This document shows, in pieces, positions 38,210-49,639 of a DNA stretch of 64,000 nucleotides. Numbering within the stretch: position 1 is the stretch's first letter; each line of letters starts with the position of its first letter. The stretch lies in the NCBI GenBank assembly GCA_037954665.1, contig JBBMOL010000101.1:1736001-1800000 (forward strand), written 5' to 3'. The position numbers were made by a program, and so were the translations under genes. Origin of the DNA: Laguncularia racemosa (lineage: Eukaryota > Streptophyta > Magnoliopsida > Myrtales > Combretaceae). The notes beneath the pieces were generated by a model. It did not search any database. It was not told where the DNA came from and saw only the letters and a list, made by a program, of their open reading frames with translations.

Positions 38210-40162
38210 TGTAAATACTTATATGTTATCTTATATATATACGCGTATTTTATATTATTATAAAAATTTGCCAAGGATAAAATGGTAAATATAATATATG
38301 GATGGGGATAGTTTGGTCAATTTATAGCTTAAGTATATAAGCCCTTTTATGACATAAGGTTATTTTTTTCCTTTTCACAATGCATACTTAGAGACTCTCA
38401 CAAAACCCTAATGACATTATAGAGAAAAACAATCTCAAGGAACAAACCCATTCAACCAAGTAAGGATTTCAATCAATAGATACATACATATGCTTGTGAA
38501 TTCATAGCATTAAGATGGTTTGATGATGTCTGATAGGGAATTAAGAATTGGAGTGAGGAGTGAGGTGAAAAGTGCGTAGGAACTTACAATCCAAGAAGCT
38601 AGATCACAATCTATAATGAGTTAGTACCTAAAACCACTTGTAATATAATAGGAATAGCATAATTTGGAGTAAATTCAACATGTTTATTTAGAAAATTAGG
38701 TTAGAGTTAAAAAGAACAAGGAATTTCAAATTGGAAAAAGAGAATCTATGATGAACGGTAAAATACACGACCTCTCAATACGGTCATAGCATATCTCAAG
38801 TTAAAACCCAAAACATACAAAAAGGTACAGAGCCTCCCGACAAGGTTGTGTCGTGTCCCGTGTTGAAACCTAGACCATACAAAAAGATACACAACCTCCT
38901 AACACGATTGTGTCTTGTCCAATGTCGAACCTAGACTACACAAAAAGATATACGACCTCTTAACACAGTCATATCTCTCCTCGTGTTAAACTATGAAACA
39001 AACAAAAATGTACATGGCCGTGTATTATCCCATGTTTACCTGTACGACCTCCAACATGACCGTGTTGAGTTGAAACCCATTCATTTCGTTTTAATGTGTA
39101 AAGATATAATTCTAAGAGCATGTAATTTGAATCATGTACAGGTTGTGAAGCTATAAAAGTATAAGGAAAATCAAGATTTACAAAGTCAGATACATGTATA
39201 TCATGTGTGTTGTTTTGTGCTTGTTAGTTAAAATGCATATGGACTAATAATGTTGAATTATGAATGAGATTGTGTTGTGCATGTGATTGTGAATTGCTAA
39301 GCCCAAGAAATCCAGTATGGTTGGTATTCTCAGGGTAACACTTTGATGATTGGTATGTAACGGTCGTCCTAGTGAAGTCATGCATCGAAATGATTAAAGT
39401 CATATGTGGAATGTTGTATGTGAAAGGATGTTGTGTGAAATATGGAAGGTTGTTACACGAAATGTTAAAGGACTCATGGACTTATGAACAATGGGAAGTA
39501 CCTACTGTCTTGTATATATTATTATTATTATTATATATGGAAAATAGACTTGTGGAAAAAGGGGGGCACCTTTTGTCATATATATACATATTGTTTGTGG
39601 AAAGGATTGTGTTGTTATGTGTAAGGATGTATATGATTCTAATGATGAAACTGCTGTGTTGGCTAAATGGTGTGCAAAATAAATAAAATTGTGTTGCATT
39701 ATGCTTATGTTATTGCTTCTATCATGTTATGCATTTGTGTTTGTAGTACACATAATGCTGGGCATTAGCTCACTCATCGTAGAAACTTTTTTTAATTATA
39801 GGTGCCACATATGAAATTGTAAGGTATAGTGTAACTCTAATGGAGACAAATCAGAATCTAGATAATAAGGAAAATGTAGAATATGTTTACTATGATGAGT
39901 AGTAAGCAAGTGGATAATAGTTGCAATTGTTAATAAATTTAAGATTGTTGTAGTATTTTAATTATTGAAAGCTTTCGCTGTAATAAGTTAAAGAGATTTG
40001 GTTATGATGTATTTTTGAGGATAGACATCTTTTTAAACCTCTTGTTTATGGAGAAAATTTTTTATTATTCATTATCATGGGTATGTGAATATAAGTATTA
40101 GAGAATTTTAATGTCCGAGCCTTTACGTGTCTCATAGCGTTATCAAGATCCAAGGCGTTACA
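38210..40162 (+). repeat. 3' LTR of the Ty3/gypsy element
   Basis: It starts TGTAAATACT and ends GCGTTACA. It aligns over its length with 30422-32430, with scattered substitutions and small indels; it is about 56 bp shorter. It carries its own degraded copy of the minisatellite at about 38760-39075 and a short ATT run at about 39519-39532. Confidence 0.93.
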
Positions 40163-41379
40163 CCTTTGTACTCCTCAACTCACATAGTGGCACTTTTTGG
40201 CAATACCCTTATAAGGGATAAAATATTTTTACAAATGTTAAAAAATATATATAGAGAGAGAGGCAATGAGAGGGATTTACATGGAACTTAATTATCATCT
40301 AAACACCACTTTTGAGTTTAGTGACAAAACTATTAACATTATGGACATTAACATCTTGGATTGGTGGGAAGGTATGAAAAGACTTTTCAAATCTCTTCTT
40401 ACATGGCTCAATAGGTTCTTGCCACTCCGCATTTATAGTAATTGTTAAATAAGTATTTAGCATCATAAACCTCATTCTTGATGACTGGTGGGCCTTCATA
40501 TTGAACACCATTATTGAAGCGCTAGCTTGCATTGAAGATTAGACAAAAGCAATGATGAGAGATCAACAACCATGTGGCACTTCTAGTGAAGGAGACCAAT
40601 ACTCTAATGACCTCAACCCTTCAGGTGGAAGTGCAATTGGCTTAACTCTCGATGCAAACAAGGTGGTAGCAATTGAAGAGTATTAATTATTACTTTATTA
40701 TTCTAGTGTTAGAAAAATTTTATGTGAAAAGATTCTCTTTTATTTATTTTCATTGTTCAATTTACATGGTGTGAATGGAGTAATGTTTATGTCCCTCTAT
40801 TATATTTGTAATCATAAGAATTGTACCAATAAAATTTTGGAATAACTCCCGCGGTCATGTATAGGGTTTAAGTTAATGAAAGCTTTTGTGTAGATGGCAG
40901 ATTGCAATTTATTTATTGTTTCATATTTTACTAAATTAAATAAATTTTTAAAAATTTATTTCCTCATTAAAAATTAATATGTAATTAATGGGGGAAGGTT
41001 ATTTGGGAAAAAAAAATCTTATATTTGTCGATTCAAGTGAACCGCTAGAAAACTGTCCTTACCAGGGCCGATTACTTAAACTATGGGCTGATAGGTAATT
41101 GACCGGCCTGGGCCGGCTCACAGGCTGGGTTGACCCGCTCCCAGGCCGACGCAGGCATTTCATTGAATTGTAATTTTAAACTCCCTCCCAAATTTTCATT
41201 TAGTACGCGGGAAAACACCGGGATTTAAAAATATTTCGAAGAGTTAAAGCGCCTCCATGTCAGCTATCCACCACTCGTCTAAATCCAAGAATCCATAAAA
41301 TACCACAGATCCAAGACTTCAAAAACGATCCAACGTCTGTAAACTCGCCAAGTCATCAATCCGAACACAAAACCTCCAA
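40163..41379. other. Intergenic DNA between the Ty3/gypsy element and H2B
   Basis: It starts with CCTTT, the right target-site copy. A 44-residue frame from about 40551 to 40685 (ending ...ANKVVAIEEY) is followed by AT-rich sequence like a gene 3' end, but I recognise no family. The last 200 bp are GC-richer and form the H2B upstream region. Confidence 0.4.
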
Positions 41380-41412
41380 CCAATCGCAACTCAAATCTCT
41401 CCCCTATATAAA
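41380..41412 (+). promoter_or_regulatory. Histone H2B core promoter (CCAAT and TATA)
   Basis: CCAAT lies at 41380-41384 and TATATAAA at 41405-41412, the latter about 110 bp before the start codon. Further upstream are two GATCCAA words (near 41310 and 41327). I did not find an exact canonical histone octamer. The arrangement fits a plant replication-type histone promoter. Confidence 0.7.
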
Positions 41413-41522
41413 CATTCCACAATCCCTCATCTTCTCATCCCATCAACAAGTTCTCCAACTCTTGAAGTTAAATTTTCATACATACGCATTTCGTTTTCGT
41501 TTCATCATAAAAAAAATTTCCA

Positions 41523-41963
41523 ATGGCGCCGAAGGCAGAGAAGAAACCAGCTGAGAAGAAACCAGCGGAGGAGAAGAAATCCGCCGTCGCTGAGAAGGCT
41601 CCGGCAGAGAAAAAGCCAAAAGCAGGGAAGAAACTCCCGAAGGATGGTGCTGCCGGTGACAAGAAGAAGAAGAGATCCAAGAAGAACGTCGAGACTTACA
41701 AGATCTATATCTTCAAGGTCTTGAAGCAAGTTCATCCAGATATTGGAATCTCAAGCAAGGCTATGGGGATTATGAACAGTTTCATCAATGATATCTTTGA
41801 GAAGCTTGCTCAGGAGTCTTCTAGGCTCGCCAGGTACAACAAGAAGCCTACGATTACTTCTCGGGAGATTCAAACTGCTGTGAGATTGGTGCTTCCTGGT
41901 GAACTGGCTAAGCATGCTGTGTCTGAAGGTACTAAGGCGGTGACGAAGTTCACAAGCTCTTGA
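41523..41963 (+). CDS. Histone H2B, complete and intronless
   Basis: H2B pairs with H2A in the nucleosome core in the nucleus. The 146-residue protein has the plant-type N-terminal tail rich in Lys, Ala, Pro and Glu (MAPKAEKKPAEKK..., residues 1-55). The histone fold follows: VETYKIYIFKVLKQVHPDIG, SSKAMGIMNSFINDIFEKLA, RLARYNKKPTITSREIQTAV, then the C-terminal helix. The end AVTKFTSS carries the lysine (K142) at the position mono-ubiquitinated in plant H2B. Start choice: first ATG after the TATA box, matching the family N-terminus. No introns or defects; GC content is higher than the surrounding DNA. A neighbouring duplication block begins in its 3' flank. Confidence 0.98.
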   Translation: MAPKAEKKPAEKKPAEEKKSAVAEKAPAEKKPKAGKKLPKDGAAGDKKKKRSKKNVETYKIYIFKVLKQVHPDIGISSKAMGIMNSFINDIFEKLAQESSRLARYNKKPTITSREIQTAVRLVLPGELAKHAVSEGTKAVTKFTSS

Positions 41964-42644
41964 AGGGTTTGCTTTGGCGGTGGGTTTAGATCTGAAGTAA
42001 TGTTTTATTTTTATTTTTTGGGTGATTTGTGATGTTAGGATTTAGCGTTTATGTTAGAAGGAAATTGAAAACTCCTTGTAATGTGTTTGATGTACTTGTC
42101 AATATTTAGAATATGGATTACCTCAATCCTAGTTCTGCAGGTGTAGATCTTTTGAAGGAGTTAAAGGTGTTGTTTTGTTGTCATTATTTTGTGCTTTATG
42201 ACTCATTTGGATGCATTCAATTTTATGCTAGCACGTTCGCAAAATGCAAGGTTACGTCTGTAATTGTCCAGGATGATTCGTTGGTCATTTTGATTCCTCT
42301 CAAACTGACTACTGTTCGGATCCGTCGATCTTCGGTCCATACATACAGCAGTCGTGACCCTGGAAACATCCATGGAAGGTCTGAAGTGGGGTCGGGAATG
42401 CTGATGCAGAATGACAGTAGAGCCTTCTGCTTCATTTGTACTTTGATTCTGCGCAATCTCTTTTGCTTGCAGTAATCCCACTAGGACTAGGTAGAGAGAT
42501 CTGAGACAGTAAACGTAGTAATTCCCACAGCCGAGCAGTAAACTTCCATGTCTGAATTCAAATTTATCTCTGCGATTTTCTGGTAAAGGCATTTTGTTTA
42601 TCTTTCTGTTTGCCACAGGGTTCCAGTTTAAAAGGATTATTGAC
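41964..42644. other. H2B 3' flank with unusually open frames
   Basis: The early part is the H2B 3' untranslated region. From 42110 to 42650 there are overlapping long open frames (plus 120 codons, minus 149 and 77 codons). None has a recognised domain; the stretch is simply less AT-rich. A plus-strand pyrimidine tract ending GCAG near 42472 resembles an acceptor site. A phrase 'gtctgaattcaaa' near 42551 recurs at 62313, so the duplicated segment starts about here. Confidence 0.4.
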
Positions 42645-42810
42645 AAAAGCATGGGATGGTTTCGTCAGTTGTGATAAATTGAGGTTTTTGTGATCCATTG
42701 CCCTGTTTTTACTAAGAAAGAATTGGTATTGTATTACTGTTAATTGAGTCCCAAGTTATTTGTAAGCTATTTAAGCTACAACTCTATTTTCATTTGAGTT
42801 TAATCAAGCA
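42645..42810. repeat. Duplication block alpha, copy 1
   Basis: It shares 'atggtttcgtcag', 'ccctgtttttactaagaa', 'ttatttgtaagctattt' and 'tttcatttgagtt' with 48235-48425 and 62541-62735. No coding content is seen. It lies downstream of the membrane-protein copies (minus strand). Confidence 0.8.
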
Positions 42811-42949
42811 CTCAGCTCCTTGCTTAGTTGGAAAGCCAAAGAGCGTGCTAAGTCACATGGCCTTGAGCTCTAATTTTGAATTTTTAAGTCAAAGATTGCA
42901 ATACAATTATCTCTCGTGACTTGAGTTGTTTGACTTACAAGGCAAGGAT

Positions 42950-43330
42950 CGATAGCTAGGCAAAGATGCTAGAACCCCATGTCTTGATAATTTGTGCAAA
43001 CATTAGTAGCCAGAAACTTTCGATTGCTCTATGTTGCAGAGCTCTTTCAATACACAAGCGGGAGTTCCAGACAGAAATATGCCTATTGTATAGCAGAAAA
43101 TGTCTGTTAAGCCAACACAATTTGTCATGACATTGGGTTCTAAGACGGTTTGGCAATATAATCTCCATGACACATGTACATATATGTTTTCAAAAGACTC
43201 GATACATTGATTACACATGTTAACAAAATCGACTCGTGTAACATTACTCTGGTACACTACAACATAGCAATGAGAGAGATCCATTTGTTCAGCATTAGAT
43301 CGAACCATGGAGTTCGAGCATCGACTACAC
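42950..43330 (-). repeat. Duplication block beta, copy 1 (3' flank of membrane-protein copy A)
   Basis: It shares long phrases with 48985-49340 and 54985-55288, such as 'aaagatg(c/t)tagaaccc', 'gaaatatgcctattgta' and 'acattgattacac'. On the minus strand it follows the coding end of copy A, so it is probably 3' untranslated sequence. The 128-codon frame at 43003-43389 is not conserved in the other copies. Confidence 0.75.
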
Positions 43331-44266
43331 ATTATCATCAGCATTAGCACTATTGTTGCTAGCTCCATTTTCATCGTGTCGATTTGCATAGTCCCTTCCT
43401 ATCCCGAATACTGGAAACCATTTTAATCCCTCACACACTTGCTTCCATGATCTCCTAAGAAATGTTTTGATTTGATCTCGAAAATAGGTATGATTTTTTA
43501 TTATCGATATTGTGAATACTACCAATGCGATGAAGCATATAATCACCAACTTAAATGGAAAGATCATGATATAACTAACAAATGACAAGAAAAGAATACA
43601 CATTAAACTTGGTATAAGATAGTTGGTTATGTGGTGAAAGCACTCTCCCCTAGCTCCAGTGGTCCTCTGTATTGTCATAAATGAAAACCATGAATTGCAA
43701 TCAAAATTAGAAGAACTATGAAAATATCTACTTCTGATGTGATGAATTGTTTGGAGCCAGCAAGCCCGAGAAGCCATTGGACAAAAGAGTTCATTCTCAT
43801 CACATAATATATTGAACCTTCTTCAAGTTCATCAACTTCTCTGCAATGAACAAAAACCACATTTAAAATGAATTTTTAAACATATGTATTTACGATTTGA
43901 TTTAAATTTGAATTTGATTTAGATCCAAGCTAACATATAGTAAAACATAATTCAACAGTCTACTTTGTAAATCAAACCACAAAACATAAACACACATGTA
44001 ATCTGCCATATATTGAACCATCTTTAGGTAAATATATATATATATATATATATTAATTTAATTGAAGCTAATTGATTTTTTCATACAACTTGCCAATCAA
44101 GTTATTCACCACCAAAAAAAAAAAAGAGAGTAAAAAAACCGAAAATTAATTCTAATACATGTATCTCTTATAAAATTACAGCTTTAAAAACTAAAATAAA
44201 TATAGAAAAAATTACTAAATCTTGAAGTGGAACTGGAGCAGTATCAGAAGGAACGTCATCTGACAT
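43325..44266 (-). pseudogene. Membrane-protein family copy A, disrupted
   Basis: This corresponds to copy D at 57182-58547. Exon 1 starts at 44266 (MSDDVPSDTAPVPLQ). Exon 2 starts at 43840 after a TGCAG acceptor and continues GEVDELEEGSIYYVM. Membrane segments are recognisable: IFIVLLILIAIHGF, LMCILFLSFVSYIMIF and LVIICFIALVVFTISII. Two defects are visible. The exon 1 donor, GGGTTAG in copy D, reads GATTTAG here, losing GT. One base is missing at the Trp codon after HGFHL (near 43675), which shifts the frame. Downstream the shifted frame stays open to 43325 and ends NSANADDNV, longer than copy D. I do not recognise the family; function unknown. Confidence 0.7.
44029..44053. repeat. TA microsatellite in the intron of copy A
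   Basis: An uninterrupted TA run within the intron between exons 2 and 1 of copy A. It is absent at the matching place in copy D. Confidence 0.85.
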
Positions 44267-44640
44267 TCTTGATTGTTTCTGAATTAGGTGTATATATTTT
44301 GGGAGCTCTTCTTCTCTTGGCACGTATGTAGAGTAAGTTGTTTTTAGAAATGATTCCCTTGTTGGTACTTACATATATGGAGTTGATTTTGGAAATGGTT
44401 CCTGCTGATATACATGTGCACACGTCTATCGGTTCTAGACTTTTGACCAAACAAGACGTAGCAGTATTAAACCATGCCCTTTTTTGACATCTTTCTCGAA
44501 TAAAACTTGGAAAGTACAGTGTATATATATGTATGTGGTTCCAAAAGCGTGAAAAGTAACGTGGATGAGCTTATGGAGACGATTTTATTACATTAAACGG
44601 TTTAGAACGACAAGTTCCTTTAAAACGATGGGGCCGGAGT
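44267..44640 (-). repeat. Duplication block gamma, copy 1 (upstream region of copy A)
   Basis: Upstream of exon 1, phrases such as 'ttttgggagctcttcttctcttgg', a W-box-like TTTGACC followed by AAGACGTA, and 'aaaacgatggggcc' recur upstream of copy B (54200-54520), copy D (58548-58930) and near 62820-62950. The shared promoter-side sequence shows that whole gene units were duplicated, not just exons. Confidence 0.75.
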
Positions 44641-47600
44641 TCAGGCATATCATGCAATGCTTTTACTGCCGCCAATTTTGCCTAGGCACTTACAGCGGCG
44701 GCATGGTTTAACGGCAAGTAATGATTCACTATCCTTAGTAAATAAGTAAATAAAGATTATTTATTTACTAACTAATTAAATAAATAAAATCATAAAAAAA
44801 TCATTTAAGAGCAAATTAAAACAGAAAATTAAGTTTAGATGTCAATTTTGTATAATAATCATTTTATCCCTAGATACAATTTAGAGATTTTAAAGTTGGC
44901 CAAAATTACTAAATAACTTAAATTAAAGTCATTTAGAGTTATTTTAAATTATTGGGAGTGATTTCTTAAAGTTTGGAAATAATTTATTAAAAATGACCAT
45001 TTTTGCTTGTGAAATCAGTTTTATCGACATTGGACAAAAAAAATTTCTTAAAAACCTTAAATACAACTCCAAGATTTTAATTAGGTGAATAAAATTAATT
45101 ACAAAATATTTGAAAACAATTGGAAAAGAAAATTTTTAATTTGGACATGAATTGGGTAAAATTAATGAATTGCCCTAAACTTATTTTATGGAGTAACTAA
45201 TTAAAATAAATTTTGAAAGCATTTTCGTATTAAAAAACACTATTTTAAAGTTGAAGTGGAAGAAATTAAGGGAAAAATAATACCAAAATAGCTAAATTAA
45301 GAGGACACATACTACTATAAGTTATAGCTCACTATCCTTATGGACTTATTTACCCTTACCCTTAAACCCTTAGTAAACCATACTATAAAAACACATTTCA
45401 TGATAGAAAAACAGCAACCACCATTTCATTTTTCTAAAAAACTCACTAAGGTAAATGCTCTCAAAAACCTGTTAATTGATGAATTAGTTGATTTAATTGT
45501 TATGTTATGAATTCCCAGCTTGTTAATATGTTGTTCAAAGATAAATTTGATGAAAATTGAAGTTACGTGATAAATATTAAGTTTGATGAAGTTTAGGGAT
45601 TGATTAGCTTAAATTGAAGGATTAAATGGATTTGAATTTATGATTTTCTTGTATGGTTTATTAATATGAGTAATTCTGAATATTTTTAATATATTATGTT
45701 TATTTTAAGTAGATTTGATGGAATTATCAATTAATTATAAGTAAAAGTTAGATTGGATGTAAAATGAGGCTTAGGAGAGAAGATGTGTAGAAATTAAATT
45801 AATTGAATGTATGGAAATAAGTTGGGGAGTGCGCTATTTTGATTGCTCTATTTTGGTAATATTTTTTGCTTAAAAATGAAAAATAAATGATGTATTAAAC
45901 ACTGAAAATGAGTAGAAACAAATGGGCTTTGGTTTAAAGTAATTTAAACCTAAATTGAATAAGTTATGAGTTCTTAAAGTTGAAAATTCATAATTAAATT
46001 TGGTATGATGGTTTAAGTGTTCCATTTTTTTTTTTAATGTTAAAATGGGTAGTAGAAGTACTAAGGAAATAAATAGCTTTAGTTTTATTTGATTTAGACT
46101 TAAATTGATAAGTTATGGTCCTTTAAAATTAAGACTTTTAATTATGATGAATTAAAATTTAATTAATGATTATTTTAATTAAATTGGATTAAAGATGGCT
46201 TCATCACAAGTCGGCTCATCTAAATAGGCCCAAAGACCAACCTCGTAGCTTCTTGCTTGAGTGGGCTTAACTAATTAAACTATCATAATTGAACCAAAAT
46301 AAAATGTGGCATGGTAATATGAACTAATAACACATCGGCCCAAGATACAAAATCCAAAACGTAGTTGGGCTTATTTCTTCTGAAGACTTATACCTTAAAT
46401 GCAACAAGTAATTAAATTAGATCTCAAACTAATTTAAGGCCCAAATAAAAAATGAATTAGACATAAGTCTAATAGGATAAAATGGGCTTGCATGACTTAA
46501 ATAAAACTTAAATAGGTTCAAGGCCCAAAACCTATTTGGACACGTTAATTTTAGGGCTTATACCCTAAACAAGTGTTGACAAATAAATTAAATTTAAACA
46601 GACTTTCAAACCTATAAGGCCTTAAATCAAAGAAAGTCTTAAAGTGAGATCAAAGTTAGACCTAACAATCAATTAGGCCTAAAATAAAGGAAATATGATT
46701 AATTAAACATAATGGAGCTAAAGTAAATAAAGAAAATAAAAGACTTAATGACTATAATTGAACTTAACTGAATTAATTAGTACTAGTGAGCCTAATTCTA
46801 AGCATGAAACTAAATTAATTAGTACTAGTAGGTCTAATTCCAAAAACAATTGAGTCTACTATTCTTAAAATGGCTCAAACATCCTATTTTGGCCTCAAAC
46901 ATAACTAAACTTAAAAATTCAAATAATTTATTAGGTTTGATTGAATAAATTCTAAATGGCTTGGGTTACAATTAGCTAAAAGCTAATCGAACTTAGATAA
47001 TCTTAATTTGGCTTGTAACTAGTATGAATCTTAAATAGTTTAAACCAACCTTAGAATATAATTAAATTACTTATAATAACTAATTGACTTATAATTTTCT
47101 CTTTAATGTATAAAACCAACTCATTTGACTCTATTGGAACTCAAATTGCCATTAGAGAAATGTCAACCTTTTAGGTATGCAATAACTTGTGTGTTGCATT
47201 CTAAGATAAAAATTAAATTTGACTAATGATCAACCTAACTAAGTAATTATTTGTTGCTTGTGCGTGGTTACTTGAGGTAGTGAGTGATAAATCTTGGATC
47301 GAGATTATAATTACAATCATATACCTCGAAATAATACAGTAGTTAAGCACTTAGGCCATCAATATATGGCTTGGTAGGTAGTCGATAAATGAAATTACGT
47401 TTGATAATGGGCACTATGAATGAAGAAAAGGTATATCATGGATTATGGGTCTTGGTGGATGGTATGGTTGGACTACTATCAAAGGGGCCACATAACAGCG
47501 ATGTCACTTAGATGAGGCTACTTAGGTACATAGTTTTTGGCGACGTAGAGTTTAATTGCTCTTATTTACCCTTAATGTTTACTGTAGTGGAATCAAACTC

Positions 47601-48220
47601 CTTGTCCCCCCATCATGATGTCTAAAGTCATGAGTACTCCCATGCTGGGTGTTTAATTAAAATAATTAATTGAATCAGGTGATTGATTGTTATATTAGTT
47701 GTAGGCTTGTTTAACGTGTGTGTGTGTTTGTGTTACTATATACTAGCCCTCGTAGCTCACTCTTCCTTTACCTTTTTTGTTTTTTTAGATGAGAATTTTA
47801 TTAATCTATTATATGATTTGTTAGGTCATGGCTTCGAAAAGGAGATATGGGATGAGGTCATAGAAATAAATCTCGTTGATCATTTTTTATGATTGAGGTA
47901 TGTTATGTTTAGATTACGTTTTTATGTTTTCAATTGTACTGGGACTTATTGGGATCTGACTATGACTCTATAGCTTGTTACTTATGGATTGTGTATTTTA
48001 TGGGCCCTATAAGCCTCAAGATCAAGTTTATCCTTTCTTGTTTTACTACGCTTTTTTATGACCAATAACCATCAAACGTTTTCGAATATCAAATATTTTG
48101 CCAAAATGTTTTTAAAATCTAATGAACAATTTCAAGATCTTAAAGATTTAAAAACTTATTTAGTAATCATAGTTTTACGTATTCTACTTAAATATGATAC
48201 ATAACGAATTGTTGATACCA
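44641..48220. other. AT-rich DNA with possible large LTR remnant, no gene seen
   Basis: A TATA-like 'ctataaaaac' (near 45384) is followed by a leader-like stretch. Near 47740-47790 is 'agctcactcttcc...' before a T-rich run and 'agatgag', a layout seen near the ends of some plant Ty3 LTRs. A (TG)n run is at 47718-47727. No gag or pol sequence is present and I could not set TG/CA ends, so a long solo LTR is only a suggestion. The 69-codon frame at 47683-47892 is probably chance. Confidence 0.3.
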
Positions 48221-48234
48221 TAATAATTAAAGGC

Positions 48235-48425
48235 ATGACATGATGGGGTGGTTTCATCAATAGTGATAAATTCAAGTTTTTGCATGATGCAGAATTCTTT
48301 ATTTTGGACTAATTTATTTCCCTGCTTTTACTAAGAATGAAGTGGTATTGTGTATGTGTAGCTGTGAAATGATCCAAAATTATTTGTAAGCTATTTTGAG
48401 CTAAGGGTCCACTTTCATTTGAGTT
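48235..48425. repeat. Duplication block alpha, copy 2
   Basis: It is nearly the same as 62541-62735, sharing 'tttttgcatgatg', 'gaattctttattttggac', 'ccctgcttttactaagaatga' in part and 'gctaagggtccactttc'. It matches 42645-42810 more weakly, so copies 2 and 3 are closer relatives. Confidence 0.85.
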
Positions 48426-48723
48426 GGATTCAATTGTAAGTGAGCTTAAGTTTGTATAATTGATTTTACGAGTATAATGTGTTGAAATTTAGTTTATGTT
48501 TTTGGATTGAGTTTACACATCAAGATTGTTTTAGTTGAAAGAAGGTGAATCTTCTTAAAATAAAACTAGCTTACCCGCACCTAATTTAGTTAAATTTGAA
48601 GCACAAAACTGCAAACTTGATCAAGCATGTGACTAGAACTAGTCATAATTTGTTAAGTGAAGTTTCAATTTGAGCTATGCACATATTATCTTATATCCAT
48701 TCCTTTTAAGCTTTTAATTATGA

Positions 48724-48960
48724 TTAGCACCTTCTACAGCTGACTTTATTATCAATTTGTGAATTCATTATTGGTAGATTGCAAGTCTTCATTCTTAGAA
48801 TTACTTGTAAAAATGAGTTTGCTTGACTATTAGTCTTATGATGGTAGGGATACCCTAAAAATATTAATAGTTCATCATATTCATTAGACTTAATCTCCTT
48901 CAAGAAGATGCAGCTAATCCTATGCCATGTTTTCTTTTCCATACTCAATAATTTTAAGGT
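48724..48960. repeat. Duplication block delta, copy 1
   Basis: It matches 54730-54960: 'ttattatca(a/g)tttgt', 'gaattcattatt', 'caagtcttcat', 'cctccttcaagaa' and 'gtaattcagtttgattt'. It lies immediately downstream of block beta in both places, which shows that B and C/D arose as one tandem unit. Confidence 0.8.
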
Positions 48961-49399
48961 AATTCAGTTTGATTTACAATATAAGGACTGATAAGTAGGT
49001 AAAGATGTTAGAGCCCCATGTCTTAATAATTTTCCTAATCATTGGTAGATAGAAACATTCGATTGCTCTAAGTTGTAGTGCTCTTTCAACACTCAAGTGG
49101 GAGGTCCAGATTGAAATATGCCTATTGTATGACAAAAAAAGTTTGTTAAGCCTATAATTTGTTATAACATCGGGTGCTTTGACAATATAATTTCCATGAA
49201 ACATGTACATATGTTTTTGAAAGACCCGATATGCATTGATTACACGTGTTAACAAAATTTGCTCGATAGAGTACAACATAGCAATGAGAGAGATGCATTT
49301 GTTCAACATTAGATGGAACCTTGGAGTTTTCACCCTAGCTACGTATTAACATTGGCACTATCGTTGCTAGCTCCAGTTTCATTGTGTTGATCTTCATTG

Positions 49400-49608
49400 T
49401 GTTGGCAAATTTGAATGTATGTGTACTGATGTAAATTTGCAGAGTAATCAAAAGATATGTTTTTATTCATATTTATATTATTTGATCAGTAACAAGAATG
49501 CAAAAAATAAGGAATACTAATATATGAATTAAAGGATAAACATAAATTTTAACAAACTCAAATATTCTTAAAAGTTTGCTATATAAATTTTGAATCACTT
49601 AATTAACA
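49400..49608 (-). repeat. Copia 3' LTR (left side on plus strand)
   Basis: It begins TGTTGGCAAATTTG and ends TTAATTAACA. On the minus strand it follows the polypurine tract, so it is the downstream LTR. At 209 bp it is short for the superfamily. Confidence 0.95.
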
Positions 49609-49639
49609 CTCCCCTTTGATTTAAAATCACATACTCTTA

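Larger units (their letters stand above)
30422..40162 (+). mobile_element. Structurally complete, mutated Ty3/gypsy LTR retrotransposon (9.7 kb)
   Basis: Both ends are defined: TG at 30422 and CA at 40162. The LTRs are 30422-32430 and 38210-40162. A primer-binding site follows the 5' LTR and a polypurine tract precedes the 3' LTR. Flanking bases are CCCTT on the left and CCTTT on the right, a target duplication with one difference. The coding order is gag, protease, RT, RNase H, integrase, all on the plus strand. The C-terminal integrase wording (NVFHVSMLRKYV and the following tail) fits the Tekay/Del group of chromoviruses. Many in-frame stops make it non-autonomous. A hand count of the first ~145 LTR bases finds about 15 differences (near 10%), so the insertion is not recent. 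A second element is nested inside at 36982-37903. Confidence 0.93.

Noticed and set aside
41468..41735. Minus-strand frames of 70-76 codons rich in Phe, Ala and Leu
   Set aside because: Antisense shadows of the lysine-rich H2B tail.
43003..43389. 128-codon minus frame with a hydrophobic start
   Set aside because: It lies in the 3' flank of copy A, overlaps its coding end, and the equivalent blocks at 48985-49340 and 54985-55288 do not keep the frame.
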